Source: Pararobbsia silviterrae
GTDB taxonomy: Bacteria > Pseudomonadota > Gammaproteobacteria > Burkholderiales > Burkholderiaceae
Reading direction: 5' to 3'
NCBI RefSeq assembly: GCF_003628125.1
Contig: NZ_RBZU01000005.1
Span: 1 to 64,000, forward strand
Length of the DNA stretch: 64,000 nt
Positions within the stretch are counted from its first letter, which is position 1. Every line of letters begins with the position of its first letter. Made by a program: the position numbers and the translations under genes. Of this stretch, positions 36,607 to 46,931 are shown piece after piece. Under the pieces are notes generated by a model, which worked only from the letters and a program-made list of their open reading frames with translations, was not told the DNA's origin and made no database searches.

Positions 36607-36634
36607 GGGGGCGCTGACCGGCGCTCCCGGTTTT
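36607..36634 (+). other. Hairpin between the WssF- and WssG-like genes
   Basis: GGGGGCGC (36607-36614) and GCGCTCCC (36621-36628) pair with one G-T wobble around a 6-nt loop and are followed by GGTTTT. The tail is too short for a confident terminator; it may be an mRNA processing or stabilising structure. Confidence 0.35.
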
Positions 36635-36649
36635 CAGCTTGAACACGAA

Positions 36650-37390
36650 ATGAACCACTTTCTCTCTCGCCTGTTCGTGTCGGGCCTGGCGCTGTCGGGT
36701 CTCGGCCTGTTCGCGCACGGGGCCTGCGCCGCCGATATTCCGCTGTACCCGACCGGGCCCGCGGAGGATGCGTCGTTCGTACGCTTCGTCGACGGCGGCG
36801 CGAAGCCGGTCGAGGTCACCGCGGCCGAATCGAAAGCGCGCCTGACGCTTGACGCCGCTCAACCGGCGACGCGCTTCTTCCCGATCGCCGCGCGCAAGCC
36901 GATCGCGGGCACGCTGACGCGCGGCGGCGCGCATCAGGACGTCTCGGCGACGGTGCTGCCCGGCGAGTTCGTCAGCATCGTCGCGCTTGACGGGGCGGAC
37001 GGGGCCGATAAAGGGACTGGCAAAGGCGGCGATAAAGGGAGCGACAAGGGCGGCGCCCTGCACGTCGTGACGATCCGCGAGAAGCCCGACGACTTCAACG
37101 CGCTCAAGGCCTCGGTCGCGTTCTACAACCTCGATGCGCGCTGCGCGGCGCCGACGCTCAAGGTACCGGGCCGCGACATCGTGCTGCTCGACGGCGTGAG
37201 CGTCGGGCAGACCAAGCGGCGTTCGGTCAATCCGGTCGCGCTGTCGGTCCAGCTCGTATGCGGCGGCCAGTCCGCGGGCGAGCCGCTGAACCTCGGCACG
37301 CTCGTCGCTGGGCAGCGCTATACGGTGTTTCTCGTGCCGGCCGGCGCGCATTCGCGCATCTTCTTCGCGAACGACGCGGTCAACCCCTGA
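36650..37390 (+). CDS. Periplasmic polysaccharide acetylation protein, AlgF/WssG-like
   Basis: This is a 246-aa exported protein with signal peptide MNHFLSRLFVSGLALSGLGL ending near AHGACAA. The mature start IPLYPTGPAEDASFVRFVDG resembles AlgF, the periplasmic adaptor of alginate O-acetylation. Two beta-rich halves are split by a Gly/Asp/Lys low-complexity insertion (about residues 120-145, GTGKGGDKGSDKGG). In the wss operon the equivalent protein helps pass acetyl groups to cellulose. It lies downstream of the WssF-like gene and upstream of the MBOAT gene. Confidence 0.72.
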   Translation: MNHFLSRLFVSGLALSGLGLFAHGACAADIPLYPTGPAEDASFVRFVDGGAKPVEVTAAESKARLTLDAAQPATRFFPIAARKPIAGTLTRGGAHQDVSATVLPGEFVSIVALDGADGADKGTGKGGDKGSDKGGALHVVTIREKPDDFNALKASVAFYNLDARCAAPTLKVPGRDIVLLDGVSVGQTKRRSVNPVALSVQLVCGGQSAGEPLNLGTLVAGQRYTVFLVPAGAHSRIFFANDAVNP

Positions 37391-37505
37391 GCGCGGCCGC
37401 CGGCCCGCGCGTGCGTTTTCCCGGTGTGACCGGGAGACCTCGGGGGCCGGTCCGCGTCTCGACGGCGCCGGGTGTGCGGCGCGTGTTTTCGACTGATCAT
37501 CCTGC

Positions 37506-38915
37506 ATGGTTTTCGCGTCCCTCGAATTCCTGACGCTGTTTCTGCCGGCTTTCCTCGCGGTCTATGTCGCGTCGCCCGCGCGTTGGCGCAACGCGGTGCT
37601 GCTCGTCTGCAGCTGGTTTTTCTACGGCTGGTGGAGCCCCGTCTTCCTGCTGCTGTTCATCGCGCTGACGTTCTGGGGCTGGCTCGGCGGCATCGTCATC
37701 GACCGCGCGCCGACGCCGCGCGCACGCGGCGTCTGGCTCGCGCTCTTTATCGCGGTCAACGTGCTGACGCTGTGCTGGTACAAGTACGCGAACATCGTCG
37801 TCGAGAGCCTCGACAATCTGCTCGCGCTCGGCCATGCCGCCCCGATTCCGTGGCGGCACGTCGCCTTGCCGATCGGGCTGTCGTTCATCGTGCTGCAATC
37901 GATCTCCTATCTGATCGACGTACAGCGCGGCACCGTGCCCGCCGATCGCAGCGCCATCCGGTACGGCGCCTACCAGGGGATGTTCGTGCATCTGATCGCC
38001 GGTCCGATCATTCGCTATGCGTGGGTCAAGCGCGAGCTCGTCTCGCGCGAGGTCGATTGGGACGGTTTCACGGCCGGCGCGCGGCGCCTCATGATCGGCA
38101 TGAGCATGAAGGTGCTCGTGGCCGATACGCTGTCGCCGATGATCGACGCGATCTTCTCGCTGCATGCGCCGACGCTCGCCGATGCATGGCTTGGCTGCGG
38201 CTTCTATACGCTGCAACTGTTCTTCGACTTCGCGGGCTACAGCGCGATGGCGATCGGGCTCGGACAGATCCTCGGCTTTCGCTTTCCCGAGAATTTCAAC
38301 CATCCGTATCTCGCGAGCAGCATCCAGGACTTCTGGCGGCGCTGGCATCTGTCGCTGTCGAGCTGGATCCGCGACTACCTCTATATCCCGCTCGGCGGCA
38401 ACCGGCACGGCGAGTGGAAGGCCTGCCGCAATCTGCTGCTGACGATGGCGATCGCGGGGCTCTGGCATGGCGGCGACAGCTGGAATTTCCTGCTCTGGGG
38501 CACCGCGCACGGAGTCGCGCTGACGATCGCGCGCGTCTGGCGCCGCGGCGCGCTGCCCGCCGTGCCGGCATGGGTCTCGCGCGTGCTGACGCTGGTCTTC
38601 GTCATGCTCGCGTGGACGCTGTTCCGCGCGGTCGGATTTCACGCGGCGCTCGCGATGTATCGCGGCCAGTTCGGCTTGAACGGCATCGGCTTGAGCGACG
38701 CGACGCTCGTGCTGCTGCGGCCCGCGCATGCGTTGGCCGCGGCGCTCGGCGTCGTCTGTGTCGTGCTGCCGCTCTGGCAGGCGCGTTGGGATAGGCTGCC
38801 CGATACGGCGGCGCGCAGAATCTGGCAGGCATGCTGGCCCCTCGCGGGCTTTTTGCTGTCGTTCGGGCTGATCGCCGCGCGCGGCGCGGTGCCTTTCCTC
38901 TACTTCCAGTTCTGA
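37506..38915 (+). CDS. MBOAT O-acyltransferase, AlgI/WssH-like
   Basis: This is a 469-aa polytopic membrane protein with about 11 hydrophobic segments. The MBOAT signature is present: QDFWRRWHLSLSSWIRDYLYIPLGG and then AGLWHGGDSWNFLLWG, where His321 is the invariant catalytic histidine. AlgI moves acetyl groups from a cytoplasmic donor across the inner membrane for alginate; the wss operon homologue WssH does so for cellulose. Since this locus encodes cellulose synthase and no alginate polymerase, cellulose is the probable acceptor. Only 4 bp separate it from the next gene. Confidence 0.88.
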   Translation: MVFASLEFLTLFLPAFLAVYVASPARWRNAVLLVCSWFFYGWWSPVFLLLFIALTFWGWLGGIVIDRAPTPRARGVWLALFIAVNVLTLCWYKYANIVVESLDNLLALGHAAPIPWRHVALPIGLSFIVLQSISYLIDVQRGTVPADRSAIRYGAYQGMFVHLIAGPIIRYAWVKRELVSREVDWDGFTAGARRLMIGMSMKVLVADTLSPMIDAIFSLHAPTLADAWLGCGFYTLQLFFDFAGYSAMAIGLGQILGFRFPENFNHPYLASSIQDFWRRWHLSLSSWIRDYLYIPLGGNRHGEWKACRNLLLTMAIAGLWHGGDSWNFLLWGTAHGVALTIARVWRRGALPAVPAWVSRVLTLVFVMLAWTLFRAVGFHAALAMYRGQFGLNGIGLSDATLVLLRPAHALAAALGVVCVVLPLWQARWDRLPDTAARRIWQACWPLAGFLLSFGLIAARGAVPFLYFQF

Positions 38916-38919
38916 CGCC

Positions 38920-40092
38920 ATGGAAGATCCGAAGCCGCTGCCTCAGTTACGCGCCACGCGGGCCGGCAAGATCGCCGCCGTCGCGCTGATGGTCTTTCTG
39001 TTCGCGGGCCTCGTCTTCGACGTCCGGTTCGCGTGGACGACGGGATCGCTGTTGCCGCAGGCCGCGACGCGCGCGAGCGTGCTCGACGGCACCGTGTCCA
39101 AGGAACTCGCGAGCCGCATGGGCGATACGCCGATCGCGGCCGACGCGGCGCGCGTGCAGCGCGCGCTCGGCTGGCTCACGCTGCGCGATCTGGGACCGCG
39201 TGTGCGGCAGGGCTGTCCGGGGTGGCTGTTCCTGCGCGACGAGCTGAACGTCTACGCGGACGGCGACCGTCATCTCGACACGCGCGCGGTCACGGTCGCC
39301 GACGCGCAGCGCGCGCTCGCGCGGCGCGGCATCGCGTTGCTCGTGGTCGTCGTGCCCGACAAGTCGCGCATCGAACCTCAGCACCTCTGCGGGCTCGATC
39401 GGCCGGCGTCGCTGAGCGCGCGGCTCGATGCCTGGACGTCGCGGCTCGCGGGCGAGGGCGTGGCCGTGCTCGACTTGCGTCCGGCGTTGCGCGGCGTGCC
39501 GGGCGACGCGTTTTTCCGCACCGACACGCATTGGACCCAGGACGGCGCGGCCGCCGCCGCGCAGGCGGTCGCGCAGCGTATCCGCGCGATGGATGTCGCG
39601 CTCGGATCGAGCAAGCCCGGCTATCGCGTCGCCGACCTGCCGGCCGCGCGCCGGCCCGGCGATCTCGTGCGTCTGGCCGGTCTCGACGATCTGCCGCTCT
39701 CGTGGCAACCGGCGCCCGAGATCGTCGCGCGTCGCGGCTACGTTCATGAAGCCGAGGAAGCGTCGTCGGCCGATGCGCTGTTCGGCGATGCGGATCTGCC
39801 GAATCTCGCGGTGATCGGCACCTCGTATTCGACGACGTCCGATTTCGTGCCGCAGCTCGCGCTCGCGCTCGGCACGGGCGTCGGCAATTTCGCGCGCGAG
39901 GGCGGCAAGTTCGGCGGCGCGGCGCGCGCGTATTTCACGAGCGCGGCTTTTGCACAGACGCCGCCGAAGCTCGTCGTCTGGGAACTCGACGAGCGCGATC
40001 TGCAGTCGCCGCTCGAAGCCGACGATGCAGTCGTCGTGCCCGCGCCGCATGCGAATGATCACGCGACCGATGCGGGGGCCGCGCATGGCTAA
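38920..40092 (+). CDS. Periplasmic O-acetyltransferase, AlgJ/AlgX/WssI-like
   Basis: This is a 390-aa protein with an N-terminal anchor helix (about residues 18-36, IAAVALMVFLFAGLVFDV) and a periplasmic SGNH-like domain. The catalytic residues of this family are recognisable as D-T-H-W (Asp202, His204) and G-T-S-Y-S (Ser302). A WLFLRDELN-type motif starts the domain, as in AlgJ and AlgX. It would take acetyl from the MBOAT protein and place it on the exported glucan. The 3' end overlaps the GH44 gene by 8 bp, so the two are translated together. Confidence 0.8.
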   Translation: MEDPKPLPQLRATRAGKIAAVALMVFLFAGLVFDVRFAWTTGSLLPQAATRASVLDGTVSKELASRMGDTPIAADAARVQRALGWLTLRDLGPRVRQGCPGWLFLRDELNVYADGDRHLDTRAVTVADAQRALARRGIALLVVVVPDKSRIEPQHLCGLDRPASLSARLDAWTSRLAGEGVAVLDLRPALRGVPGDAFFRTDTHWTQDGAAAAAQAVAQRIRAMDVALGSSKPGYRVADLPAARRPGDLVRLAGLDDLPLSWQPAPEIVARRGYVHEAEEASSADALFGDADLPNLAVIGTSYSTTSDFVPQLALALGTGVGNFAREGGKFGGAARAYFTSAAFAQTPPKLVVWELDERDLQSPLEADDAVVVPAPHANDHATDAGAAHG

Positions 40093-41806
40093 CTCCTGGC
40101 GCCCAAGCGTCGCCCGCGCGTGGCTCGCGATGAAGGTCGGCCTGGCGGCGACGTCGTCCCTGAGTGTGGCCGCGACGTCGTCACCGAACGCGGCCGCGAC
40201 GTTGCCTGTGAACGGGACGGCACCGCTGCCCGCGAACATCGTGGTCGATGCCGCGGCCCGCCGCCATCCGATCAGTCCGCTGATCTACGGCTTGAACTAC
40301 GCCACGGCCGACACGCTGCGCGCGCTGCGCGTGCCGATCGATCGCTCGGGCGGCAACAGCGCGTCGACCTACAACTGGCGGCTCGATGCGCACAACACGG
40401 GGGTCGACTGGTTCTTCGAGAGTCTGCCGGTCGATCCGAAGGCCGTGTATCAGTACAACGACCGCTTCGTGTCGTCGGCGCGCGATGGACACGCGACCCC
40501 GATGCTGACGATTCCGATGATCGGCCGCGTCGCGAAGCTCGACAAGGACGGCAAGCCGCTCGCGAGCTTCTCGGTCGCCAAGTACGGCAAGCAGCAAGGT
40601 GCCGACCCGAGCGGATGGCCCGATGCGGGCAACGGCATCGCGCTCGACGGCACGCCGATCAAGAACGACCCCGATGACGCGTCGGTCCCTGACGATCCGC
40701 AGAGCCAGCAGGCACGCATCAAGCGACTCGTGCAGACGTTCGGCAACGCGAACGCGGGCGGCGTGCGGTACTACCTGATGGACAACGAGCCGAGCCTCTG
40801 GCACGTCGGACACCGCGACGTCCATCCGGTCGGCGCGCACGCGAGCGAGATCGCGAGCCGCGTCGTCACCTACGCGCGCGCGGTGAAGGCCGTCGATCCG
40901 GGCGCGCGCGTCGTCGCGCCCGAAGAGTGGGGGTGGAACGGGTACCGGTACAGCGGCTTCGATCAGCAATATCTCGCGGCCGGGCACGGCGGTCCCGAGA
41001 CCGCGCCCGACAAGCTCGGCGAAACGCACGGCATGGACTACGTGCCGTGGCTGCTCACGCAATGGAAGCAGGCCGGGCATCCGGTCGACGTCGTGAGCCT
41101 GCACTTCTATCCGCAGGGCGGCGAGTTCAAGGAGACGCAGGGCGCGAACCCCGCTGTTGCGGACGCGCCGGCCATCGAACTCCTGCGCAACCGTTCGACG
41201 CGCGATCTCTGGGATCCGACTTATCAGGACCCGACGTGGATCCATAGCGTCATCGCGTTGATCCCGTTGATGCGCCAGTGGGTCGACACGTATTACGACG
41301 CGGGCACGCCGATCGCGATCACCGAATACAGCTGGGGCGGCGACACGACGATGAACGGCGCGACCGCGCAGGCCGACGTGCTCGGCATCTTCGGCCGCGA
41401 GGGTCTCGACATCGCGGCGCGATGGGGGACGCTGACGCCCGATATGCCGGTCTACAAGGCGTTCGCGCTCTATCGGAACTACGACGGCCAGGGCTCGGGC
41501 TTCGGCACGACGAGCGTCGCCGCGACGGGGATGCAGACCGATCCCGATCAGGTGTCGTCGTTCGCGGCCTTGCGCGATCACGACAGCGTGTTGACGATCG
41601 TCGTGATCAACAAGCAGCGCGATCGGCCCGCGGACGCGACGATCGCCGTCGAGCACTTCGCCGCGCAAGGCAAGGCCGAGACGTGGCAGCTCGCGGACAA
41701 CGCGCTCGCGCGCGTGCTCGACGCCGATCTCGCGGGCGGCCAGCTCCGCGCGACGCTGCCGCCGAAATCGGTGACGCTGTTCGTGCTGCGCGGCGTCGCG
41801 CGATAG
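40085..41806 (+). CDS. Secreted glycoside hydrolase family 44 endoglucanase
   Basis: This 573-aa enzyme has an N-terminal signal peptide (about 1-35, hydrophobic then Ala/Ser). The GH44 pattern is clear: the SGGNSASTYNW motif, the acid/base Glu235 in MDNEPSLWHVGHRD, and the nucleophile Glu414 in ITEYSWGGD. The usual C-terminal beta-sandwich follows the barrel. GH44 enzymes cleave beta-1,4-glucan, and some also xyloglucan, internally. Bacterial cellulose operons normally carry the GH8 endoglucanase BcsZ, which is absent here, so this enzyme probably trims or edits the nascent chain. The ATG at 40085 overlaps the end of the preceding acetyltransferase gene. Confidence 0.82.
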   Translation: MANSWRPSVARAWLAMKVGLAATSSLSVAATSSPNAAATLPVNGTAPLPANIVVDAAARRHPISPLIYGLNYATADTLRALRVPIDRSGGNSASTYNWRLDAHNTGVDWFFESLPVDPKAVYQYNDRFVSSARDGHATPMLTIPMIGRVAKLDKDGKPLASFSVAKYGKQQGADPSGWPDAGNGIALDGTPIKNDPDDASVPDDPQSQQARIKRLVQTFGNANAGGVRYYLMDNEPSLWHVGHRDVHPVGAHASEIASRVVTYARAVKAVDPGARVVAPEEWGWNGYRYSGFDQQYLAAGHGGPETAPDKLGETHGMDYVPWLLTQWKQAGHPVDVVSLHFYPQGGEFKETQGANPAVADAPAIELLRNRSTRDLWDPTYQDPTWIHSVIALIPLMRQWVDTYYDAGTPIAITEYSWGGDTTMNGATAQADVLGIFGREGLDIAARWGTLTPDMPVYKAFALYRNYDGQGSGFGTTSVAATGMQTDPDQVSSFAALRDHDSVLTIVVINKQRDRPADATIAVEHFAAQGKAETWQLADNALARVLDADLAGGQLRATLPPKSVTLFVLRGVAR

Positions 41807-41833
41807 CCCGCGCGCGTTCGCCCGGCGCATCGC

Positions 41834-42958
41834 TCAGGCCATCTGCCCGAGCGCCTTGCGAAAACGCAGCAGCGACAGCGCGAACATCACGGCGCCGACG
41901 ACCGCGAGCGCGGCGAACGAGCGCCAGACGAGCGCGAACCCCGCGCCGCGAAACAGGATCGCTTGTCCGAGCTCGATGAAGTGCGTCGTCGGCGCGGCGA
42001 GCATGATGTCCTGCACGATCTGGGGCATGCTCTCGCGCGGCGTGTTGCCGCCCGACAGCATCTGCAGCGGCAGCAGCACGAGCACGAGCAGCATGCCGAA
42101 TTGCGGCATGCTGCGCGCGAGCGTCGCCATGAAGATGCCCATCGAGGTCGTCGCGAAGACATGCAGCGCCGCGGCGGCCGCGAAGAGGGCGATCGAGCCT
42201 TCGACGGGCACATGCAGCGCGCCCTGTACGACGAACACGAGCGACGCGAGCGCCGCCACGAAGACCACGAGTCCCATCGACCAGACCTTCGCGAGCATGA
42301 TTTCGGTCGGCGTCACGGGCATCACGAGCAGATGCTCGATCGTGCCGTGTTCGCGTTCGCGGATCAGCGCGGCGCCGGTCAGGATGATCGACAGCATGGT
42401 CAGATTGTTGATGACCTGCATGAGCGCGCCGAACCATGATCGCGTGAGATTCGGATTGAAGCGCATGCGCACCGCGAGATCGACGGGCGACGCCGTCGGG
42501 GCGCGATACCGCTCGACGAATTCGCCGACCTCGTCGGTCACCATCTGCTGGATGTATCCGCTGCCCGTGAAAGCCTGGCTCATGCGCGTCGCATCGACGT
42601 TGAGCTGGATCTCGGCGGGCCGTCCCGCGAGCACGTCCGACTGGAGCCGAGGCGGGATGTCGAGCGCGAACGTGTAGCGTCCCTGATCCATGCCCGCGTC
42701 GGCCTCGGCCGGCGTGACGATCACGGGTTCGAGGAAATGCGGCCGGAAAAACGCCGAGATGATGCGCGCCGAGAGCGCCGAGCGGTCGTCGTCGATGACT
42801 GCGATCGGCGCATGGTGCAGCGTCTCGGGCGACGACTTCGCCGACGAATAGACCATCACCGTGAACGTGAACACGATGAGGATCAGCATCGCGGGATCGC
42901 GCGCGAGACTCCAGAGTTCCTTGACGCCGAGACGGTAGATATTGGCGAGCGTTCGCAT
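41834..42958 (-). CDS. ABC-2 type transporter permease, YhhJ-like
   Basis: This is a 374-aa permease of the ABC-2 family. The N-terminal helix (AMLILIVFTFTVMVY) is followed by a periplasmic loop of about 150 residues and then five helices. The consensus block REREHGTIEHLLVMPVTPTEIMLAKV is intact. E. coli YhhJ, YhiI and RbbA are encoded together in the same way. The start codon shares one base with the RbbA-like stop (TGATG), so translation is coupled. It is the last gene of the leftward efflux operon and ends 27 bp from the GH44 gene stop, convergent. Confidence 0.88.
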   Translation of the reverse strand: MRTLANIYRLGVKELWSLARDPAMLILIVFTFTVMVYSSAKSSPETLHHAPIAVIDDDRSALSARIISAFFRPHFLEPVIVTPAEADAGMDQGRYTFALDIPPRLQSDVLAGRPAEIQLNVDATRMSQAFTGSGYIQQMVTDEVGEFVERYRAPTASPVDLAVRMRFNPNLTRSWFGALMQVINNLTMLSIILTGAALIREREHGTIEHLLVMPVTPTEIMLAKVWSMGLVVFVAALASLVFVVQGALHVPVEGSIALFAAAAALHVFATTSMGIFMATLARSMPQFGMLLVLVLLPLQMLSGGNTPRESMPQIVQDIMLAAPTTHFIELGQAILFRGAGFALVWRSFAALAVVGAVMFALSLLRFRKALGQMA

Positions 42959-45861
42959 CAGCGCTCCTGCTTGCGAAGCAGCGTCCACGTCAGGCCCATG
43001 ATGATCGGGCCGGCCCAGAGCAGCGGCCATAACGCGTCGCGCAGATCGGCGAAATGGAGCGCCTTGTTGAACACGCCGCGGCTGATCATCAGCATGTAGG
43101 TCGCCGGATAGATCTGCCCGATGAACTTGCCCGCGCCTTCGAGCGACGAGACGGGATCGGTCATGCCCGCGAACTGCACGGCGGGAATCATCGTGCCGAT
43201 CATCGTGAAGAACAGCGCCGCGATCTGGCTGCGCGTGAACGTCGAGGCGAGCAGGCCGATCGCGGTCGCGCAGAAGCAATAGAGCACGGTCGCCAGCAGC
43301 AGCACGCCGAAGCCGCCGCGTATCGGCACCTTGAAGATCGTGACCGCGACGAGCGTCATGAGCAGAAAGTTGACGATCGCGAGCACGAGATAGGGCGCTT
43401 GCTTGCCGAGCAGGAATTCGAGCCGCGTGACGGGCGTCACGTACAGATTGATGATCGACCCGAGCTCCTTTTCGCGCACGATCGCGAGCGCGGTCAGCAT
43501 GGCCGGAATCATGATCAGCAACAGCGGGATCACACCCGGCACCATCGCGGGCAGGCTCTTCATGTCGGGGTTGTAGCGAAAGCGCGTCTCGATCGAGACG
43601 GTCGGCGTCGCGACCGCGCCGAGCCGCTCGCGCGCCTGCTGCGCGAGCCATCCCTGATGCATGCCCTGCACATAGCCGCGCACGGTCTCGGCGCGCTGCG
43701 GCATCGCGCCATCGATCCAGACGCCGAGCTGCACGGACGCGTTGCGCGCGACATCGCGCGCGAAGCCCGGCGGAATCTCGATCGCGAGCGCGAGTTCGCC
43801 GCTGCGCATGCGCCGGTCCATGTCCGCGTAGTCGCGGATCGGAGGCTGCTCGATGAAATAGCGCGAGCCCGACAGATTGAGATCGTAGTTATGCGAGAGC
43901 GTTGTCTGGTCGAGGTCGAGCACCGCGTAGCGCAGGTCCTCGACATCCATGCTGATGCCGTAGCCCATGACGAACAACAGCAGCAGCGAACCCACGAGCG
44001 CGAGCGTCGCGCGGATCGGATCGCGCTGGAGTTCGAGCGATTCGCGCCACATATAGCTCCATGCGCGCTGGACGCTGAAGCGCCGGCGGCGCGCGCTCGC
44101 GTGCGCATGCGCGGCGTGGGATGTCGCGTGAGACGTGGCGTCGGACGTGATGTCGGACGTGACGTGGGCGGTGATGTCGGATCCCGCGTCGGACGCGCGG
44201 GCCGTATCCGTCGCGTTCCGCGCGTCGGGCGTCGTTTGGACCGGCACGCCGTCGGCCGCGCCCGCGTCGACGAGATACGCGATGAACGCGTCCTCGAGCG
44301 TCGCCGATTGCCGCGTGCGCATGATGCCGGCCGGCGTATCGCTGACGAGCACGCGGCCCGCGTGCATCAGCGAGATGCGGTCGCAGCGCATCGCTTCGTT
44401 CATGAAGTGCGTCGAGATGAAGATCGTCACGCGGTCCTCGCGCGCGAGTTCGATCAGCAATCGCCAGAAGCCGTCACGCGCGACGGGATCGACACCCGAG
44501 GTCGGCTCGTCGAGGATCAGCAGATCGGGCCGATGGACCATCGCGACCGCGAGCGACAGGCGCTGGCGCACGCCCAGCGCAAGTCCGTCAGGCAGCGCGT
44601 CGAGGACGTCGACGAGCCCGAAGCGTTCGGCCATCTCCATCGTGCGCGGCTCGATCTCGCCGGCCGGCAGATGAAAGAGCCGCGCATGCAGCACGAGGTT
44701 CTGCCTGACCGTGAGTTCGCCGTAGAGCGAGAACGCTTGAGACATATAGCCCACGCGCCGCCGCGTATCGATGTCGTTCGCGTCGACTTGCTTGCCGAAC
44801 AGCAGCGCGCGGCCGTCGGAGGCGGGCAGCAGGCCCGTGAGCATCTTCATCGTCGTCGATTTGCCGCAGCCGTTCGAACCGAGAAAGCCGAAGATCTCGC
44901 CGCGCCGGATCCGGAAGCTCACGTGGTCGACCGCGACGAAGTCGCCGAAGCGCATCGTCAGGCCGTGCGCTTCGATCGCGGGCGGCGTGTGTTCGCCGTC
45001 CTCGTCGTCGTCGACGAACGGCGAGACCGGCACGGGTTCATAGCCTTGCTTGCGCGACTCGGGCAGCATCGCGATAAACGCGTCCTCGAGCGAGGGCGTC
45101 TGCGTGCGTTCGAGCAGTTCGGCGGGCGTGCCCGTCGCGAGGACATCGCCGTCGTCCATCGCGACGAGCCAGTCGAAGCGCTGAGCCTCGTCCATATACG
45201 CGGTCGCGACGATCACGCTCATGTCGGGGCGCTCGACGCGGATGCGATTGATCAGATCCCAGAACTGCGCGCGCGCGAGCGGATCGACGCCGGTCGTCGG
45301 TTCGTCGAGGATCAGCAGATCGGGATCGTGGATCAGCGCGCAACAGAGGCCGAGTTTCTGTTTCATGCCGCCCGAGAGCTTGCCCGCCGGCCGGCCCAGA
45401 AACGCGCCGAGCCCCGTGCTCAGCGTGAGCGCGTCGATGCGGCGGCGCCGCTCGTCGGCATCGTGGCCGAAGAGCCGCCCGAAGAACTGCAGATTCTCCT
45501 CGACCGACAGCGTCGGATAGAGGTTCTTGCCGAGCCCTTGCGGCATATACGCGATGCGCGTGCAGACGTGTTCGCGATGGCGGACATCGGACATCTCGCC
45601 GCCGAGTACGGTGACCGTGCCCTGCGTGATCGCCTTCGATCCCGAGACCAGGGCGAGCAGGCTCGATTTGCCGACGCCGTCGGGGCCGATCAATCCGACC
45701 ATGCACGCGCGCGGGACGTCGAGGCTCACGCCGCGCAGCGCATGCGTGGCGCCGTAGCGCACGTGTACGTCGCGCACGACGACGACGCAGGGATCGTCGG
45801 GCGATGCCGTCATCCGTGCCGCCGTCGGCGCTGCCGTCCGTGCTCCCGTCCGTGCTCCCAT
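42958..45861 (-). CDS. rbbA: RbbA-like fusion: two ABC ATPase domains plus ABC-2 permease
   Basis: This 967-aa protein has two nucleotide-binding domains followed by a permease. Walker A motifs are GPDGVGKSS (about 59-67) and GSNGCGKST (about 327-335), with LSGGMKQK and [12 protein letters not shown] in the first and a degenerate signature ([12 protein letters not shown]) plus [12 protein letters not shown] in the second; that degeneration is normal for RbbA. The C-terminal third is an ABC-2 permease ([28 protein letters not shown]). A repeated 16-residue N-terminal extension (G-A-R-T, A-A-P-T) precedes the first domain. E. coli RbbA is ribosome-associated, but the neighbours here indicate export. 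Start overlaps the adaptor stop (TGATG). Confidence 0.9.
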   Translation of the reverse strand: MGARTGARTAAPTAARMTASPDDPCVVVVRDVHVRYGATHALRGVSLDVPRACMVGLIGPDGVGKSSLLALVSGSKAITQGTVTVLGGEMSDVRHREHVCTRIAYMPQGLGKNLYPTLSVEENLQFFGRLFGHDADERRRRIDALTLSTGLGAFLGRPAGKLSGGMKQKLGLCCALIHDPDLLILDEPTTGVDPLARAQFWDLINRIRVERPDMSVIVATAYMDEAQRFDWLVAMDDGDVLATGTPAELLERTQTPSLEDAFIAMLPESRKQGYEPVPVSPFVDDDEDGEHTPPAIEAHGLTMRFGDFVAVDHVSFRIRRGEIFGFLGSNGCGKSTTMKMLTGLLPASDGRALLFGKQVDANDIDTRRRVGYMSQAFSLYGELTVRQNLVLHARLFHLPAGEIEPRTMEMAERFGLVDVLDALPDGLALGVRQRLSLAVAMVHRPDLLILDEPTSGVDPVARDGFWRLLIELAREDRVTIFISTHFMNEAMRCDRISLMHAGRVLVSDTPAGIMRTRQSATLEDAFIAYLVDAGAADGVPVQTTPDARNATDTARASDAGSDITAHVTSDITSDATSHATSHAAHAHASARRRRFSVQRAWSYMWRESLELQRDPIRATLALVGSLLLLFVMGYGISMDVEDLRYAVLDLDQTTLSHNYDLNLSGSRYFIEQPPIRDYADMDRRMRSGELALAIEIPPGFARDVARNASVQLGVWIDGAMPQRAETVRGYVQGMHQGWLAQQARERLGAVATPTVSIETRFRYNPDMKSLPAMVPGVIPLLLIMIPAMLTALAIVREKELGSIINLYVTPVTRLEFLLGKQAPYLVLAIVNFLLMTLVAVTIFKVPIRGGFGVLLLATVLYCFCATAIGLLASTFTRSQIAALFFTMIGTMIPAVQFAGMTDPVSSLEGAGKFIGQIYPATYMLMISRGVFNKALHFADLRDALWPLLWAGPIIMGLTWTLLRKQER

Positions 45862-46931
45862 CAGGGCACCTTGACCTCGAGACGCGAGGGCCACTCGGCT
45901 TGACTGTCGAGTTTGATCCACGCGACGCCGGGCAGACCCGTCTTCACGCGCGCGAGATGCTCGCGCATCAGCGCGGGATCGATCTGCGCCTTGACGCGAA
46001 ACATGAGTTTCTGGCGTTCGCTTTCGGTTTCGACCGTCTTCGGCGTGAACTGCGCGCTGCTCGCGACGAACGTGACCTTCGCGGGGATCACGTACTCGGG
46101 CGCCGCGTCGAGCACGATGCGCACGTCCTGGCCGAGCGCGACGCGTCCCGCGGCCTGCTCGGGCAGAAAGAACGTCATGTAGACGTCGGCGAGATCGATC
46201 ATGTTGAGCACCTTGCCGCCCGCGCCGAGGACTTCGCCGGGCTGCGCGATCCGGTACTGGACACGGCCCGCGCGCGGCGCCTTGAGGTCGCTGTCGGCGA
46301 TATCGGCGTCGATGCGGTCGATGCTCGCCTGCGCGGCCTGGATCGCCGATTGCGCGCCCGTGACCTGCGCCTGTGCCGCGATCACCGCCGCCTGCGCGGC
46401 GGTCACCTGCGCCTGCGCGGCGCGCAGCGCGGCCTGTGCGTTCGTCACGCGGGCGCGGTCGTCGTCGAGTTCCTGCATCGACGAGGCGCCCGATTTCGAC
46501 AATTGCTCCGACCGCGCGAGACGCTTGCGCGCCGCGTCGAGTTCGCTCTGACGCTGTGCGACGGTGGCCTCGAACGCGTGCTGGTCGCTCTCGCGCGCCG
46601 CGGCCTGGGCCTGCGTGCTCGCGGCGCTGTTGACGGCCTGCTGATGCTGCGCGGCCGCCTCGGCGCGCTGCGCGTCGAGCGTCTGGACCTGCATGTGCGC
46701 GAGCGTCTGCCCCGCGTCGACGAAATCGCCGTCCTTGACGAGGACATCCTGGACGCGCCCCGCGAGCTTGGTCGCGATATCGATCTCGGTCGCTTCGATG
46801 CGGCCGTTGCCCTTGACGAGTCCCTCGTCGGCGTTTCGATTGACGTAGCTTCGCCACGCGAAAGCGCCGGCCGCGAGCACGGCGATCACGACGACGACGA
46901 TCGAGGTTCGTTTGCTGATTCGCACGGGCAT
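45861..46931 (-). CDS. HlyD-family periplasmic adaptor, YhiI-like
   Basis: This is a 356-aa membrane-fusion protein. An N-terminal anchor ([17 protein letters not shown]) is followed by the lipoyl half-motif [18 protein letters not shown], a long helical hairpin of Gln/Ala-rich repeats (about 95-205, [13 protein letters not shown]...), then the second lipoyl half ([19 protein letters not shown]) and beta-barrel. It links the inner-membrane permease to the outer-membrane factor. The ATG shares one base with the stop of the upstream gene (TAATG). Confidence 0.9.
   Translation of the reverse strand: MPVRISKRTSIVVVVIAVLAAGAFAWRSYVNRNADEGLVKGNGRIEATEIDIATKLAGRVQDVLVKDGDFVDAGQTLAHMQVQTLDAQRAEAAAQHQQAVNSAASTQAQAAARESDQHAFEATVAQRQSELDAARKRLARSEQLSKSGASSMQELDDDRARVTNAQAALRAAQAQVTAAQAAVIAAQAQVTGAQSAIQAAQASIDRIDADIADSDLKAPRAGRVQYRIAQPGEVLGAGGKVLNMIDLADVYMTFFLPEQAAGRVALGQDVRIVLDAAPEYVIPAKVTFVASSAQFTPKTVETESERQKLMFRVKAQIDPALMREHLARVKTGLPGVAWIKLDSQAEWPSRLEVKVP

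Noticed and set aside
43054-45903. A 949-codon open frame on the plus strand opposite rbbA
   Set aside because: Antisense shadow of RbbA; Arg/Asp/Glu-rich without motifs, while the minus strand has both Walker motifs and permease helices.
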